A stretch of DNA of 32,919 bases from an uncultured Clostridia bacterium (GCA_947589835.1 CANQCT010000014.1:1-32919), one strand, 5' to 3'; shown: positions 7,965 through 16,434, counted from the first letter of the stretch. The notes: generated by a model from the letters alone, not told the origin. Numbers and translations are program-made.

Positions 7965-8726
7965 ATGGAACAAAATTTGACTGAAGAAGATATAAAATTA
8001 GCACAAAATGAAAATGAAGATATAATTCATTTGTATGAACCGTTAGAGTTAAACTTAAATGAAAAATATCAATATATTAAAGAAGGAAAAATATTCTCAT
8101 TTTTTTCTAATTTATTATATTATGGCATAGCATTTCCAGTTTTAACAGTTTTAAATAAAATAATATATGACTTAAAAATAGAAGGAAAAGAAAACATTAA
8201 GAATTTAAAAACTGGAGCAATTAGTGTATCAAATCATGTTTTAATTTTAGATTGCACAATGATAGGACTAGCATTTGGCTTAAAAAAAGTATATTTTACT
8301 ACAAGGGAAGGCAGTTTTAAAATTCCATTTGTAAGAAAATTAATAAAATTATTAAGAGCAATACCTATTCCTACAAACACAAAAAACAAAATACATTTTG
8401 TACAAGAACTAAATAAAGCTATACAAAATGGAAAAGTAATACACTTTTATCCAGAAAAAGCATTATGGCCATATTATGAAAAAATAAGGAACTTTCAAAA
8501 TGGAGCATTTAATTTTGCAATAAGAAACAATGTACCAGTTATTCCAATAGTAATTACTTTTAGAAATCCAAAAGGAATAAGAAAATTTTTTAAAAAGAAA
8601 AAAGATGTTACAGTTAAAATATTAAAGCCTGTAGAATGCGTGAGAGGCCAAGAAAGTGAAAAATATAAGGTAGAAAAGTTAAAAGAAGAGGTACATAAGA
8701 TTATGGAAAATAATATTTATAATTAA
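7965..8726 (+). CDS. plsC: 1-acyl-glycerol-3-phosphate acyltransferase family protein
   Basis: 253 residues. Motif I is NHVLILD (His91, Asp96; HX4D) and a motif III-like region is YPEKALWPYY (162-171), where typical members have PEG; Lys replaces that Gly. The family transfers acyl chains to lysophosphatidic acid or related lipids at the membrane. About 70 extra N-terminal residues (acidic, then a hydrophobic segment at 45-65) precede the catalytic domain. It follows the glycolipid glycosyltransferase by 56 bases. GAAAGGG is the ribosome binding site, at a rather long distance of about 14 bases. The exact acyl acceptor is not determined. Confidence 0.82.
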   Translation: MEQNLTEEDIKLAQNENEDIIHLYEPLELNLNEKYQYIKEGKIFSFFSNLLYYGIAFPVLTVLNKIIYDLKIEGKENIKNLKTGAISVSNHVLILDCTMIGLAFGLKKVYFTTREGSFKIPFVRKLIKLLRAIPIPTNTKNKIHFVQELNKAIQNGKVIHFYPEKALWPYYEKIRNFQNGAFNFAIRNNVPVIPIVITFRNPKGIRKFFKKKKDVTVKILKPVECVRGQESEKYKVEKLKEEVHKIMENNIYN

Positions 8727-8731
8727 ATTAA

Positions 8732-8846
8732 AGCTTGAATAGTACTATTTTTCGCAGTTTTGAGAGGTCCCGTTCTGACCTTCTTCTTTGAACTGCTAAC
8801 TGCAACGGGCAATTTGAAAAACAAGAAAACTAGTACTATTCAAGCT
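8732..8846 (+). repeat. Palindromic intergenic element, copy A
   Basis: Inverted ends AGCTTGAATAGTACTA / TAGTACTATTCAAGCT enclose a conserved body (TTTTTCGCAGTTTTGAGAGG and TTTGAAAAACAAGAAAAC) and a second stem CCCGTT/AACGGG around a variable centre. Both ends carry a paired change against the other copies (G:C instead of A:T), so base pairing is conserved. Confidence 0.9.
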
Positions 8847-8871
8847 GGTTAACTATAAAATCATTAACCAG
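8845..8871. repeat. 8 bp inverted repeat adjoining copy A
   Basis: CTGGTTAA (8845-8852) and TTAACCAG (8864-8871) form a hairpin starting inside the end of copy A. There is no T-run. A related stretch (AAAATCATTAACTAGTAAT) lies near copy C, at about 14777. Confidence 0.5.
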
Positions 8872-8904
8872 TAACAAAAATTATATTTTAAATATAAGTG
8901 ACTA

Positions 8905-8933
8905 TTGATAGTTAATTATTTTTATGATATTAT
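8905..8933 (+). promoter_or_regulatory. Predicted promoter of the bile salt hydrolase gene
   Basis: TTGATA (8905-8910), a 17-base spacer and TATTAT (8928-8933) lie 47 bases before the start, with AAGGGGG as ribosome binding site. Confidence 0.6.
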
Positions 8934-8980
8934 CTCATCATAAATAATATTATAAAAACTATTAAGGGGGAATTTAAAAA

Positions 8981-9955
8981 ATGTGCACAGCAATCACTTA
9001 CAACACAAGCGACCACTATTTTGGAAGGAATTTAGACTTGGAATATTCATATAATGAAACAATTACTATAACACCTAAAAATTATGAATTGAAATTTAGG
9101 CAACAAGAAAGCTTAAAAAGTCATTATGCAATTATAGGAATGGCATATGTGGCAAATAACTATCCACTTTATTATGATGCTATAAATGAAAAAGGCCTAG
9201 GAATGGCTGGATTAAACTTTCCACAAAATGCTGATTATAAAGAAATAGAAGAAGGAAAAAACAACATAGCACCTTTTGAATTTATACCATATATTTTGTC
9301 ACAATGTTCAAACATTGAAGAAACAAAAAAATTATTAGAAAATATAAATATTGTAAAAATTAATTTTAGCAATGAACTACCAGCATCGCCATTACACTGG
9401 ATAATTGCAGACAAAGAAAAGTCAATAACTGTTGAAAGTGTTAAAGATGGACTAAAAATATATGATAATCCAGTTGGAGTTATGACTAATAATCCAACAT
9501 TTGATATGCAACTTTTTAATTTAAATAACTATATGCACTTATCAACAGAGCCACCAGTAAATAATTTTTCGAACAAATTAAATTTAGAAACTTATAGTCG
9601 TGGAATGGGTGCAATGGGGTTGCCAGGAGATTTGTCTTCTGCTTCTAGATTTGTAAAAGCAGCATTTACTAAAATGAATTCTATTTCTGGAAGTTCAGAA
9701 TCAGAAAGTATAAGCCAATTTTTCCACATATTAGAATCTGTATATCAACAAAGAGGCTGTGTTCACATGGGAGAAGAAAAATATGAAATAACTATTTATA
9801 GCTCTTGCTGTAATATGGATAAAGGAATATATTATTATACAACTTATGAAAATAATCAAATTACTGGAATAGATATGAACAAAGAAAATTTAGATAGTAG
9901 TGAATTAATAAATTATAATTTAATTAAAGGCCAACAAATATTTATGCAAAATTAA
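8981..9955 (+). CDS. bsh: Bile salt hydrolase (choloylglycine hydrolase)
   Basis: 324 residues. The protein starts MCTAI, so Cys2 becomes the N-terminal nucleophile of an Ntn hydrolase after Met removal. Arg16 and Asp19 (FGRNLD), Asn79 (GLNFP), the TNNP motif at 169-172 and Arg223 (SASRFVKAAF) match the conserved active-site residues of bile salt hydrolases, and the NFPQNADY segment favours this branch over penicillin V acylases. It would cleave glycine or taurine from conjugated bile acids in the cytoplasm, a trait typical of gut bacteria. No bile transporter or bai genes are adjacent. A closely related penicillin V acylase cannot be fully excluded. Confidence 0.9.
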   Translation: MCTAITYNTSDHYFGRNLDLEYSYNETITITPKNYELKFRQQESLKSHYAIIGMAYVANNYPLYYDAINEKGLGMAGLNFPQNADYKEIEEGKNNIAPFEFIPYILSQCSNIEETKKLLENINIVKINFSNELPASPLHWIIADKEKSITVESVKDGLKIYDNPVGVMTNNPTFDMQLFNLNNYMHLSTEPPVNNFSNKLNLETYSRGMGAMGLPGDLSSASRFVKAAFTKMNSISGSSESESISQFFHILESVYQQRGCVHMGEEKYEITIYSSCCNMDKGIYYYTTYENNQITGIDMNKENLDSSELINYNLIKGQQIFMQN

Positions 9956-9999
9956 AAAGTTTTTATAATATGTATAAGTAAGAAAGGATGAATTAAAAA

Positions 10000-10536
10000 A
10001 TGAAAGAAGTATTAAAAAAATCAGGTTGGGCAGATATATTAGTATCTGTAGCATTTGCAATAATAGGTATATTTATGATAGTAAAAACAGATTTAGCACT
10101 TAAAGTAATGTCTTATATTTTAGGCGGAATATTTATTGTTATGGGAATTATTAAAGGAGTAGATTACTTTTTATCAAAAGGAAAATATGATTTTTATAAT
10201 TATGATTTAATTTATGGAATAATTGCAATTATTATTGGAATAGTTACTATATGTTGCAGTAGCTTAATAGAATCTACATTTAGAATTATGATATCAATTT
10301 GGATAATATATAGTGGTCTTGTAAGACTATCATTGTCATTTAAATTACGTACAGCACAAATAAGTATGTGGAATGTATCACTAATATTATCAATCATAAT
10401 GATAATAGGTGGAGTATATATGTTATTCCAAAATGGAGCATTAGTTTTAACAATAGGAATAATAATGCTAGTATATTCAATAATTGATCTAATTGAAAGT
10501 GCAATTTTTGTAAAAAATGTTGATAAATTATTATAA
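10000..10536 (+). CDS. DUF308/HdeD-like membrane protein
   Basis: 178 residues with about six hydrophobic helices arranged as helical pairs and short loops, as in the DUF308 family (HdeD-like). Repeats such as GGIFIVMGIIKGVDYF and GGVYMLFQNGALVLTIGI are typical. Function is unknown; HdeD is linked to acid resistance in enterobacteria, which cannot be transferred here. It has a good ribosome binding site (GAAAGGATG) and lies 44 bases after the bile salt hydrolase. Confidence 0.8.
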   Translation: MKEVLKKSGWADILVSVAFAIIGIFMIVKTDLALKVMSYILGGIFIVMGIIKGVDYFLSKGKYDFYNYDLIYGIIAIIIGIVTICCSSLIESTFRIMISIWIIYSGLVRLSLSFKLRTAQISMWNVSLILSIIMIIGGVYMLFQNGALVLTIGIIMLVYSIIDLIESAIFVKNVDKLL

Positions 10537-10608
10537 TAAACGCTTATTAAAAAAATAAAATTATAAAAATTTTTATGTAAAAAATATTTACTAAAATAGG
10601 AGTTATAA

Positions 10609-12807
10609 ATGAAAAAAGCAATAAAACCAATAATATTTGTTAGCTTATTTTTAATAATATTAGCAATAGGTGGAATATTATTAAAAGAAAACTTTATTTA
10701 TATGATAAAATATTGGGGAGCACTTTTAATATTAGGGCTTACAACATTTCCAATGACTTATTTAATAATGAATAAATTCGATGATAAAGGTTGGGCATTT
10801 TCAAAAATTTTTGGCTTAGCAATTCCAGCTGTAATATTATGGAATTTATCATATTTAAAAATATTAAAATTTACACAAATTAATGCCTATATAATAATTG
10901 GCATAATAGCTATAATTAATATAATAATTTTAATAGCAAAAAGAGAAAAATTTAAAGGCATAAAGCAAAACCTAAGCAATATTGCAGTAATAGAATTAAT
11001 GTTTTTACTTTTATTTACAGTATGGGTATATATACGAAGCTTTGTACCCGCTATAAATGATTCTACAGAACATTTTATGAACTATGGATTTATTAATAAA
11101 TTAATGAATTCAGAAAGTTTACCAATAGAAGATATATGGCTTTCAGGAAATACAATTAATTACTATTATTTTGGGCAATATATAGCAGCATTTTTAAGTA
11201 AAATATCATTTACAGGAGTACAAGAAACATACAATTTAATGCTTGCATTATTAGCAGCATTTCTATTTGTACTTCCTTATTCAATAGGCAAAAGCTTAGG
11301 TAATAGCTTAATAAAAGATAATACCAAAAAAAGTGCAAAAATTGTTTCTGTAATAATAGGACTAGTAGTAGCTTTATCAATAACACTTGGAGGAACCGTA
11401 TATTACACAATACATAAAGTAATTTTAAAAGAATTTAACTATTTTTATGCAGATGTATATAACTATATAGGTCATAATCCAGACACAAATGATATAGGAA
11501 TTACAATTTTCCCTTCATATATGAACATAGAAGGTGATTTACACGCACACCATGTAGATACAATGTTTGTACTTACCACACTAGCACTATTACTACAATA
11601 CATGCTTTCAGATGATGAAAAAAGTAAATTGCATAAATTTTTAAACCCTAATATTTTGTTACTTGGCATTATGCTGGGTATTCAAACAATGACAAATTTT
11701 TGGGACTTTCCAATATATCTGGTAATTATAACTGCAGTTATTACTGTAAAAAACTTTATAAAATACAAAAATGTAAAACAAAAAATTCTAATGACTTTGC
11801 TTAACATAGCACAGGTGGGCTTATTTCAAATATTAACAACATTTTTATTTACAAGTCAATTGTATATAAGTGCTACACAAGTACATTTTACTGGAATAAT
11901 GTCTCCATTTTATAAATTACTTGTTTTATGGGGCTTGCCAACATTATGTATTCTTATTGAAATTTGTGCACAATTGTATAAATTTTTTAAAGAAAAAAAG
12001 GGTAGCATATTTAAATTTATTAATGAAATGAATTTAGCAGATATTTATATAATAATTATAGGAGTATGCGCAATTGGCTTAATTATATTACCAGAAATAA
12101 TATATTTAAAAGATATATATTCAGATGAATATAAAAGGGCAAATACAATGTTTAAACTAACATTTAATGCAAGCACACTTTTCAATATATCTGCAAGTTA
12201 TATTTTAATTAAATATTTATACAAAGATATAAAAGTATGGAATAGAATAATTGTATGCATTATATTATTTGTTTTTTTAACAACTTTTGGCTATGGAATA
12301 AATGCTATAAATTATGCTACTGATAGTTTTAAAGGTACATCTTATGACATAAAAGCTAATGCCGAACAATATCTTGCAGAGCAAATGCCAGATGATTATG
12401 AAGCAATACAATGGATTAAACAAAATATAGATAGAAATGCTGTTATACTAGAATGCACAGGAGGAAGCTACAATAATAATTCTAGAGTATCTGTATTTAC
12501 TGCAAATCCTACTGTACTAGGCTGGCACGGACATGAATGGATATGGAGAGCAAAACCAGATTATAGTGTGCCAGATATTGTATCAGAAAGATGGAATACA
12601 ATTTATAATATGTATCAATCAACAAACAAAGAATTAATAGAAAAATGTATTAAAAGATATAATATATCATATATTTATATAGGAAATGTAGAATATAAAA
12701 ATCTTGAAAACCTAAATTTAGATACATTGTTAAGCTTAGGCGAAGTTGTGTATGAAAAATCAAAAGATTATAAATCAAGCCCAGTATATATTATAAAAGT
12801 ACAATAA
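10609..12807 (+). CDS. DUF2298 (YYY) multi-pass membrane protein
   Basis: 732 residues with about 12-14 membrane segments. A loop after the fourth segment has SGNTINYYYFGQYIAAF, the YYY signature of DUF2298 (Chlor_Arch_YYY), and another loop has GDLHAHHVDTMF. The C-terminal 150 residues are a soluble outer domain (QWIKQNIDRNAVILECTGG, GWHGHEWIW). The layout resembles GT-C type membrane glycosyltransferases, so an envelope sugar-transfer role is plausible but unproven. The start has AGGAG upstream. It lies 72 bases after the DUF308 gene. Confidence 0.8.
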   Translation: MKKAIKPIIFVSLFLIILAIGGILLKENFIYMIKYWGALLILGLTTFPMTYLIMNKFDDKGWAFSKIFGLAIPAVILWNLSYLKILKFTQINAYIIIGIIAIINIIILIAKREKFKGIKQNLSNIAVIELMFLLLFTVWVYIRSFVPAINDSTEHFMNYGFINKLMNSESLPIEDIWLSGNTINYYYFGQYIAAFLSKISFTGVQETYNLMLALLAAFLFVLPYSIGKSLGNSLIKDNTKKSAKIVSVIIGLVVALSITLGGTVYYTIHKVILKEFNYFYADVYNYIGHNPDTNDIGITIFPSYMNIEGDLHAHHVDTMFVLTTLALLLQYMLSDDEKSKLHKFLNPNILLLGIMLGIQTMTNFWDFPIYLVIITAVITVKNFIKYKNVKQKILMTLLNIAQVGLFQILTTFLFTSQLYISATQVHFTGIMSPFYKLLVLWGLPTLCILIEICAQLYKFFKEKKGSIFKFINEMNLADIYIIIIGVCAIGLIILPEIIYLKDIYSDEYKRANTMFKLTFNASTLFNISASYILIKYLYKDIKVWNRIIVCIILFVFLTTFGYGINAINYATDSFKGTSYDIKANAEQYLAEQMPDDYEAIQWIKQNIDRNAVILECTGGSYNNNSRVSVFTANPTVLGWHGHEWIWRAKPDYSVPDIVSERWNTIYNMYQSTNKELIEKCIKRYNISYIYIGNVEYKNLENLNLDTLLSLGEVVYEKSKDYKSSPVYIIKVQ

Positions 12808-12901
12808 TTAAATTCTAAATGAAAGTGCAATAGCTAACTTCTAGTTTAAATGGGTTTATAAAACTAAAATAAAAATCATAAATTTTTTATTAATAAAATT
12901 T

Positions 12902-12953
12902 AAAAAAATAGCCATAATAATATTGAAGAATATTAAAAGGAGGCTATTTTTTT
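12902..12953 (+). terminator. Terminator-like hairpin abutting the next start codon
   Basis: AAAAAAATAGCC (12902-12913) pairs over 12 bp with GGCTATTTTTTT (12942-12953). A small inner hairpin sits in the loop. The T-run ends at the base before ATG 12954, and the ribosome binding site AGGAGG (12938-12943) is partly inside the 3' arm. It may terminate transcription from the upstream gene and also control the DUF1540 gene. Confidence 0.65.
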
Positions 12954-13127
12954 ATGGATAATAATCAAAAAATTAATTGTACAGTAACAAGTTGTAAGCA
13001 TAATAACAAACAATATCAAGAATGCAAATTAGAGCAAATAATAGTAACACCTATTATAGGATGTGAAACAAAGCAACCAGATGAATCTATGTGTAGTAGT
13101 TACAAATTTGAATCAGAAAATAGATAG
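12954..13127 (+). CDS. DUF1540-type small cysteine-rich protein
   Basis: 57 residues with cysteines at 9, 14, 24, 37 and 47 in the DUF1540 arrangement (INCTVTSCKHN, QECKLEQIIV, CSSY), a small and probably metal-binding domain common in spore-forming Clostridia. Function unknown. AGGAGG lies 10 bases upstream, inside a long hairpin. It is too short for a usual gene-length cut-off but the motif is clear. Confidence 0.8.
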   Translation: MDNNQKINCTVTSCKHNNKQYQECKLEQIIVTPIIGCETKQPDESMCSSYKFESENR

Positions 13128-13200
13128 TTTAAAATTTTAAAATTATCTTTTATACTTTTTTACATTAAAGAGAGCATTTATGTGCATAGTTCTTATTATT

Positions 13201-13322
13201 ATTTAATAGCTTAAATATTTAATAACTTAAATAGATTGATAGCTTAAAATAAATATTTAATAGTTTAAATGGATTAAATAGCTTAAATATTTAATAGTTT
13301 AAATGAATTAAATAGCTTAAAT
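13201..13322. repeat. Degenerate tandem repeat of TTAAATAGCTTAAAT-like units
   Basis: Includes two adjacent 34 bp units at 13255-13288 and 13289-13322 that differ at one base. The unit contains AATAGCTTAAAT, the terminal motif of the palindromic element, and the last unit merges into copy B. Confidence 0.75.
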
Positions 13323-13430
13323 AGTACTATTTTTCGCAGTTTTGAGAGGTCCCGTTCTGAATATTCTCCTTTGAGATTACAGTCTAGCAACGGGCATTTG
13401 AAAAACAAGAAAACTAGTACTGTTTAAGCT
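13314..13430 (+). repeat. Palindromic intergenic element, copy B
   Basis: Same body as copy A with ends AGCTTAAATAGTACTA / TAGTACTGTTTAAGCT. The single difference in the right arm gives a U:G pair if transcribed. The centre differs strongly from copy A. Confidence 0.9.
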
Positions 13431-13482
13431 TTAGTTTAACTATTGCATATTAATATGATTCTCATTAATTCTTACATACTTA

Positions 13483-13511
13483 TTGACTTTTATAATAATT
13501 AGAAATAAAAT
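13483..13511 (+). promoter_or_regulatory. Predicted sigma-A promoter of fba
   Basis: TTGACT (13483-13488), a 17-base spacer and TAAAAT (13506-13511), 30 bases before ATG 13541. Confidence 0.65.
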
Positions 13512-13540
13512 GATGCTATAATAAAAAGGAGGGGTAAATT

Positions 13541-14471
13541 ATGCCATTAGTAACAACAAAAGATATGTTTGAAAAATCTATGAAAGAACATTTTGCTATT
13601 CGGAGCTTTTAATGTTAATAATATGGAAATTATACAAGCAATTGTAGATGCAGCAAGTGAGGAAAATTCACCAGTTATATTACAAGCATCTTCTAGTGCT
13701 ATTAAATATGCAAGAATAGGATATTTAAGAAAAATGGTAGAAGCAGCAATAGAAGAACATAACATTCCTGTTGCACTTCATTTAGACCATGGACCAGATT
13801 TTGAAACTTGTAAAATGTGCATAGATAACGGATTTACATCTGTTATGATTGATGGTTCTAAATATGATTTTGAGGAGAATATAGCTCTAACAAAAAAAGT
13901 AGTAGAATATGCACATAGCAATGGAGTAGTAGTAGAGGCAGAACTTGGAAAGCTTGCTGGAATTGAAGATGATGTTAATGTTGCTTCATCTGATGCTATG
14001 TATACAGACCCAGATCAAGCAAAAGAATTTGTAGAAAGAACAGGGTGTGATTCTTTAGCAATAGCTATAGGAACAAGCCATGGGGCATATAAATTTAAAG
14101 GAGAAGCAAAACTAAGATTTGATATTTTACAAAGAGTAAAAGAAAAGCTTCCTAATACACCTATTGTATTACATGGAGCATCTACTGTAATTCCAGAATT
14201 AGTAGAAATGTGTAATAAATATGGTGGAAATATTCCAGGTGCTAAAGGTGTACCAGATGAAATGCTTCATGAAGCAAGCTTAAAAGGTGTTTCAAAAATT
14301 AATGTAGATACAGACTTACGTTTAGCAATGACAGCAGCTATTAGAAAAGTATTTGTTGAAGAGCCAGAAGCTTTTGATCCTAGAAAATATATGACTCCTG
14401 CAAGAGATTTAATTAAAGCAACTGTTGAACACAAAATTAAAGATGTATTTGGCTCTAGTGGCAAAGCTTAA
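13541..14471 (+). CDS. fba: Class II fructose-bisphosphate aldolase, read through a +1 shift at CGG
   Basis: ATG 13541 with AGGAGGGG upstream gives 20 residues (MPLVTTKDMF to HFAI). Then comes in-frame CGG at 13601-13603 and TAA at 13610. Skipping the C restores FAIGAFNVNNMEIIQA, a conserved N-terminal motif, and yields 309 residues, the normal length. Zinc ligands are visible in LHLDHGPDF, in EAELG and in the SHGAYK and LHGAS regions. The enzyme splits fructose 1,6-bisphosphate in glycolysis. Without the shift only a 23-residue peptide is made. As a central glycolytic gene with an otherwise intact sequence, it is unlikely to be a pseudogene. Starting at an internal in-frame codon (TTG 13593, no ribosome binding site) would lose strand 1 of the barrel. 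Confidence 0.93.
13601..13603 (+). other. CGG shift site 2 (fba, codon 21)
   Basis: Context ATT CGG A. Zero-frame TAA two codons later; skipping C gives GGA, the conserved Gly of the FAIGAFNV motif. Confidence 0.9.
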
Positions 14472-14520
14472 AATGGTGTTTCAAAAAATATGCTAATTTT
14501 ATAATGTTATTTTGAAACTA

Positions 14521-14567
14521 AAAAATAGGGAATATTATAGTAAAATATTCTCTATTTTAATTTTTAT
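14521..14567 (+). terminator. Rho-independent terminator after fba
   Basis: AAAAATAGGGAATATT pairs with AATATTCTCTATTTT (one G:U pair), loop ATAGTAA, followed by a T-rich tract. Confidence 0.75.
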
Positions 14568-14624
14568 TTATTTTCTAACTTAAATTTTTAATAGTTATTA
14601 TATAATAGTTATAATTATATTAAA

Positions 14625-14739
14625 AGCTTAAATAGTACTAGTTTTCTTGTTTTTCAAATTGCCCGTTGCAGAAGTTAATTCATAGAAGTAACTCAGAGCG
14701 GGACCTCTCAAAACTGCGAAAAATAGTACTATTTAAGCT
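14625..14739 (-). repeat. Palindromic intergenic element, copy C (inverted)
   Basis: Ends AGCTTAAATAGTACTA / TAGTACTATTTAAGCT. Relative to copies A and B the body is reversed. Second stem CCCG/CGGG conserved, centre variable. Confidence 0.9.
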
Positions 14740-14823
14740 ATTAGCTATAAATTTGTGTAAACTTTTCCGTATTCTCATAAAATCATTAACTAGTAATGTT
14801 TTAAAGTAAATTACTAATGATTT

Positions 14824-15277
14824 CTAAACTCGTTTTCCAAATTCCTTTTGAATACGCATTTGTGCATCTTTTTTAGCAATATCTTCACGTTTATCATACA
14901 ATTTTTTACCTTTACCAATTCCTAACTCTAACTTAATAAAATTTCCAGAAAAATACAAACTCATAGGAACTAAAGTATAACCTTTTTGCTTAATAAGGCC
15001 AACTAGTTTATTAATTTCATTTTTATTTAACAAAAGTTTTCTATCTCGCAAAGGATTTTTATTAAAAATATTTCCGTGTTCATAAGGGCTTATATGCATA
15101 CTATAAATATATGCTTCACCATTTTTTATATTTGCATAACTATCTTTTAAATTAACCTTTCCGGTTTCTAATTGACTTAATTTCAGTACCAGAAAGCACA
15201 ATGCCCGCTTCTACAGTATCTGTAATAGTGTAATTATGTTTTGCCACAGGATTTGTAGCTACAATTTTTTTTGCCAT
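14824..15277 (-). CDS. smpB: SmpB, tmRNA-binding protein, read through a +1 shift at CGG
   Basis: On the minus strand ATG 15277 (AAGGAG upstream) starts [16 protein letters not shown] and runs to [10 protein letters not shown] at residue 38. Codon 39 is CGG (15163-15161) and TAA follows two codons later. Skipping the C gives [15 protein letters not shown], the conserved SmpB segment, and the frame continues to a basic C-terminal tail ([16 protein letters not shown]). Total 150 residues, normal for SmpB. SmpB brings tmRNA to ribosomes stalled without a codon in the A site. An open frame starting at 15201 would lack the first third of the OB-fold. If CGG is a stalling codon, SmpB production depends on the very event it relieves when it fails. 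Confidence 0.92.
15161..15163 (-). other. CGG shift site 3 (smpB, codon 39)
   Basis: Context AAC CGG A on the minus strand. Zero-frame TAA three codons on; skipping C gives GGA, the Gly of the R-x-GKVNLKD motif. Confidence 0.9.
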
Positions 15278-15302
15278 ATATGTAAAAACTCCTTTTTTAT
15301 AT

Positions 15303-15331
15303 ATAATAAAATATTATAACATGTGTGTCAA
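15303..15331 (-). promoter_or_regulatory. Predicted smpB promoter
   Basis: Minus strand TTGACA (15331-15326), a 17-base spacer and TATTAT (15308-15303), 26 bases before the start. The -35 box lies within the hairpin that ends the upstream gene. Confidence 0.6.
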
Positions 15332-15351
15332 GAAAATAAAACACACATGTT
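15318..15351 (-). terminator. Hairpin downstream of the 163-residue exported protein gene
   Basis: AACATGTGTGT (15318-15328) and ACACACATGTT (15341-15351) form a perfect 11 bp stem. T-richness on the exit side for the minus strand is weak; it is stronger on the other side. Confidence 0.55.
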
Positions 15352-15361
15352 ATTTTTTAAT

Positions 15362-15853
15362 TTATTGACGATCATCGTCATCATCATTATAATAAGTTGT
15401 TACATTATTATTTTGTTTTGCATAGAACATAACTAATGCTACAATTATTATACCAACAATGGCTATAACTAACCAAGTCCATAAATTATTAGAAACACCT
15501 GAAAGTAATCCTGCACCATCAGTATCTGCACCTGTTCTAGTAGCTGTATAACCACTAGTTCCAGTGCTTCCGTTTGCTCCATTGCTTCCTTCGTTTTGGT
15601 TCATTCCACTCATACCATTTTGAGCATCATTAGTTAAATCTCTAGCACCATCTCCAATAGCATTTATACCGCTTCTAATACCTTGTGCTGCACCTTTTGC
15701 AGTATCTTCTACGGCATTTTCAGCTCCACCAACAGCATTTCTAACATCATTTTTAACATTATCCATACCATTGTTAGCGGCAAATGTATAAGAAAAAGTT
15801 AAAAGTGAAATAATAGCTAATATAATAGTACTAATTATAAACTTCTTTTTCAT
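15362..15853 (-). CDS. Exported small protein with C-terminal membrane anchor
   Basis: 163 residues. It has an N-terminal signal peptide (KKKFIISTIILAIISLL, probable cleavage after TFAA), a middle Ala/Gly/Asn-rich region with helical repeats (DVRNAVGGAENAVEDTAKGA), a Gly/Asn/Ser/Thr linker, one membrane segment (LWTWLVIAIVGIIIVALVMFY) and an acidic DDDDDRQ tail. No enzyme motif. The layout is close to that of the next minus-strand gene, so the two may be distant paralogues exposed on the surface. AGGAGG lies before the start. Function unknown. Confidence 0.65.
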   Translation of the reverse strand: MKKKFIISTIILAIISLLTFSYTFAANNGMDNVKNDVRNAVGGAENAVEDTAKGAAQGIRSGINAIGDGARDLTNDAQNGMSGMNQNEGSNGANGSTGTSGYTATRTGADTDGAGLLSGVSNNLWTWLVIAIVGIIIVALVMFYAKQNNNVTTYYNDDDDDRQ

Positions 15854-16038
15854 AATATTTAACGACCTCCTTTTTTAAAAAATTGAGTCAGAAATTTGCT
15901 CAATATTATTATTAATTTTTTAATATAAAATATTCTGATAAAAAGTGGAAGATATAATTAGTTTATATAAAGTAAAATAAAAAAAAGATGGATATATTTA
16001 CCATCTTTAAAAAATTATTTTATTTTAAAACAGTATTG

Positions 16039-16434
16039 TTAAAAATTGCTATTTAAACGAATTATAATTGCAATAGCAAGTAAAATAATTATAACACCAA
16101 CTGTAATTAACAAAATATTAATTATATTTGTTGTACTTAAACCTGATTCTTGACTTGTAGATATAACACTAGGTGATAAGGTTTCAGCAGAAGGTAAAGA
16201 AGCATCGTCATCAGTAATAGAATCTGCTATATTTTCTAAGGTATTTGCTGTGTTTTCTGAATTCGTATCTGTAATAGTATTTTCAATATTTTGATTAGTA
16301 TTTTCCGAACTATCAAAAACATTTGAATTATTATTTGGCAAGTCCATATCAATATCAGTAGCATAAATATAATTTATGCAAATGCTTAATAAAATAAAAA
16401 GAATAAATAAAATTTTTAAAACTTTTTGTGCCAT
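16039..16434 (-). CDS. Exported Asn/Ser/Thr-rich protein with C-terminal membrane anchor
   Basis: 131 residues. The signal peptide (KILFILFILLSICINYIYA) is followed by an acidic low-complexity region rich in Asn, Ser, Thr and Glu, and a C-terminal membrane helix (IINILLITVGVIIILLAIAIII) with a very short tail. The same signal-linker-anchor plan occurs in the neighbouring 163-residue protein, which lies 185 bases downstream on the same strand. AAGGAGG lies before ATG 16434. Unknown function, probably cell surface. Confidence 0.6.
   Translation of the reverse strand: MAQKVLKILFILFILLSICINYIYATDIDMDLPNNNSNVFDSSENTNQNIENTITDTNSENTANTLENIADSITDDDASLPSAETLSPSVISTSQESGLSTTNIINILLITVGVIIILLAIAIIIRLNSNF

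Larger units (their letters stand above)
13128..13540. other. Intergenic region with tandem repeats, copy B and the fba promoter
   Basis: About 410 bases without a supported gene. It holds the AT-rich degenerate tandem repeat at 13201-13322, palindromic copy B at 13314-13430 and the promoter at 13483-13511. Nothing else recognised. Confidence 0.7.
14472..14823. other. Intergenic region between converging fba and smpB
   Basis: About 350 bases with no gene. It contains a possible hairpin at 14477-14518 (TTCAAAA/TTTTGAA arms), a terminator at 14521-14567, palindromic copy C at 14625-14739, and near 14783-14822 an imperfect inverted repeat (ATCATTA...TAATGAT) suited to stop smpB transcription. 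Confidence 0.7.

Noticed and set aside
14824..15201. smpB starting at 15201 as a short protein
   Set aside because: This frame begins with a peptide ([14 protein letters not shown]) that is a wrong-frame reading of the conserved SmpB N-terminus; the true start with ribosome binding site is at 15277.
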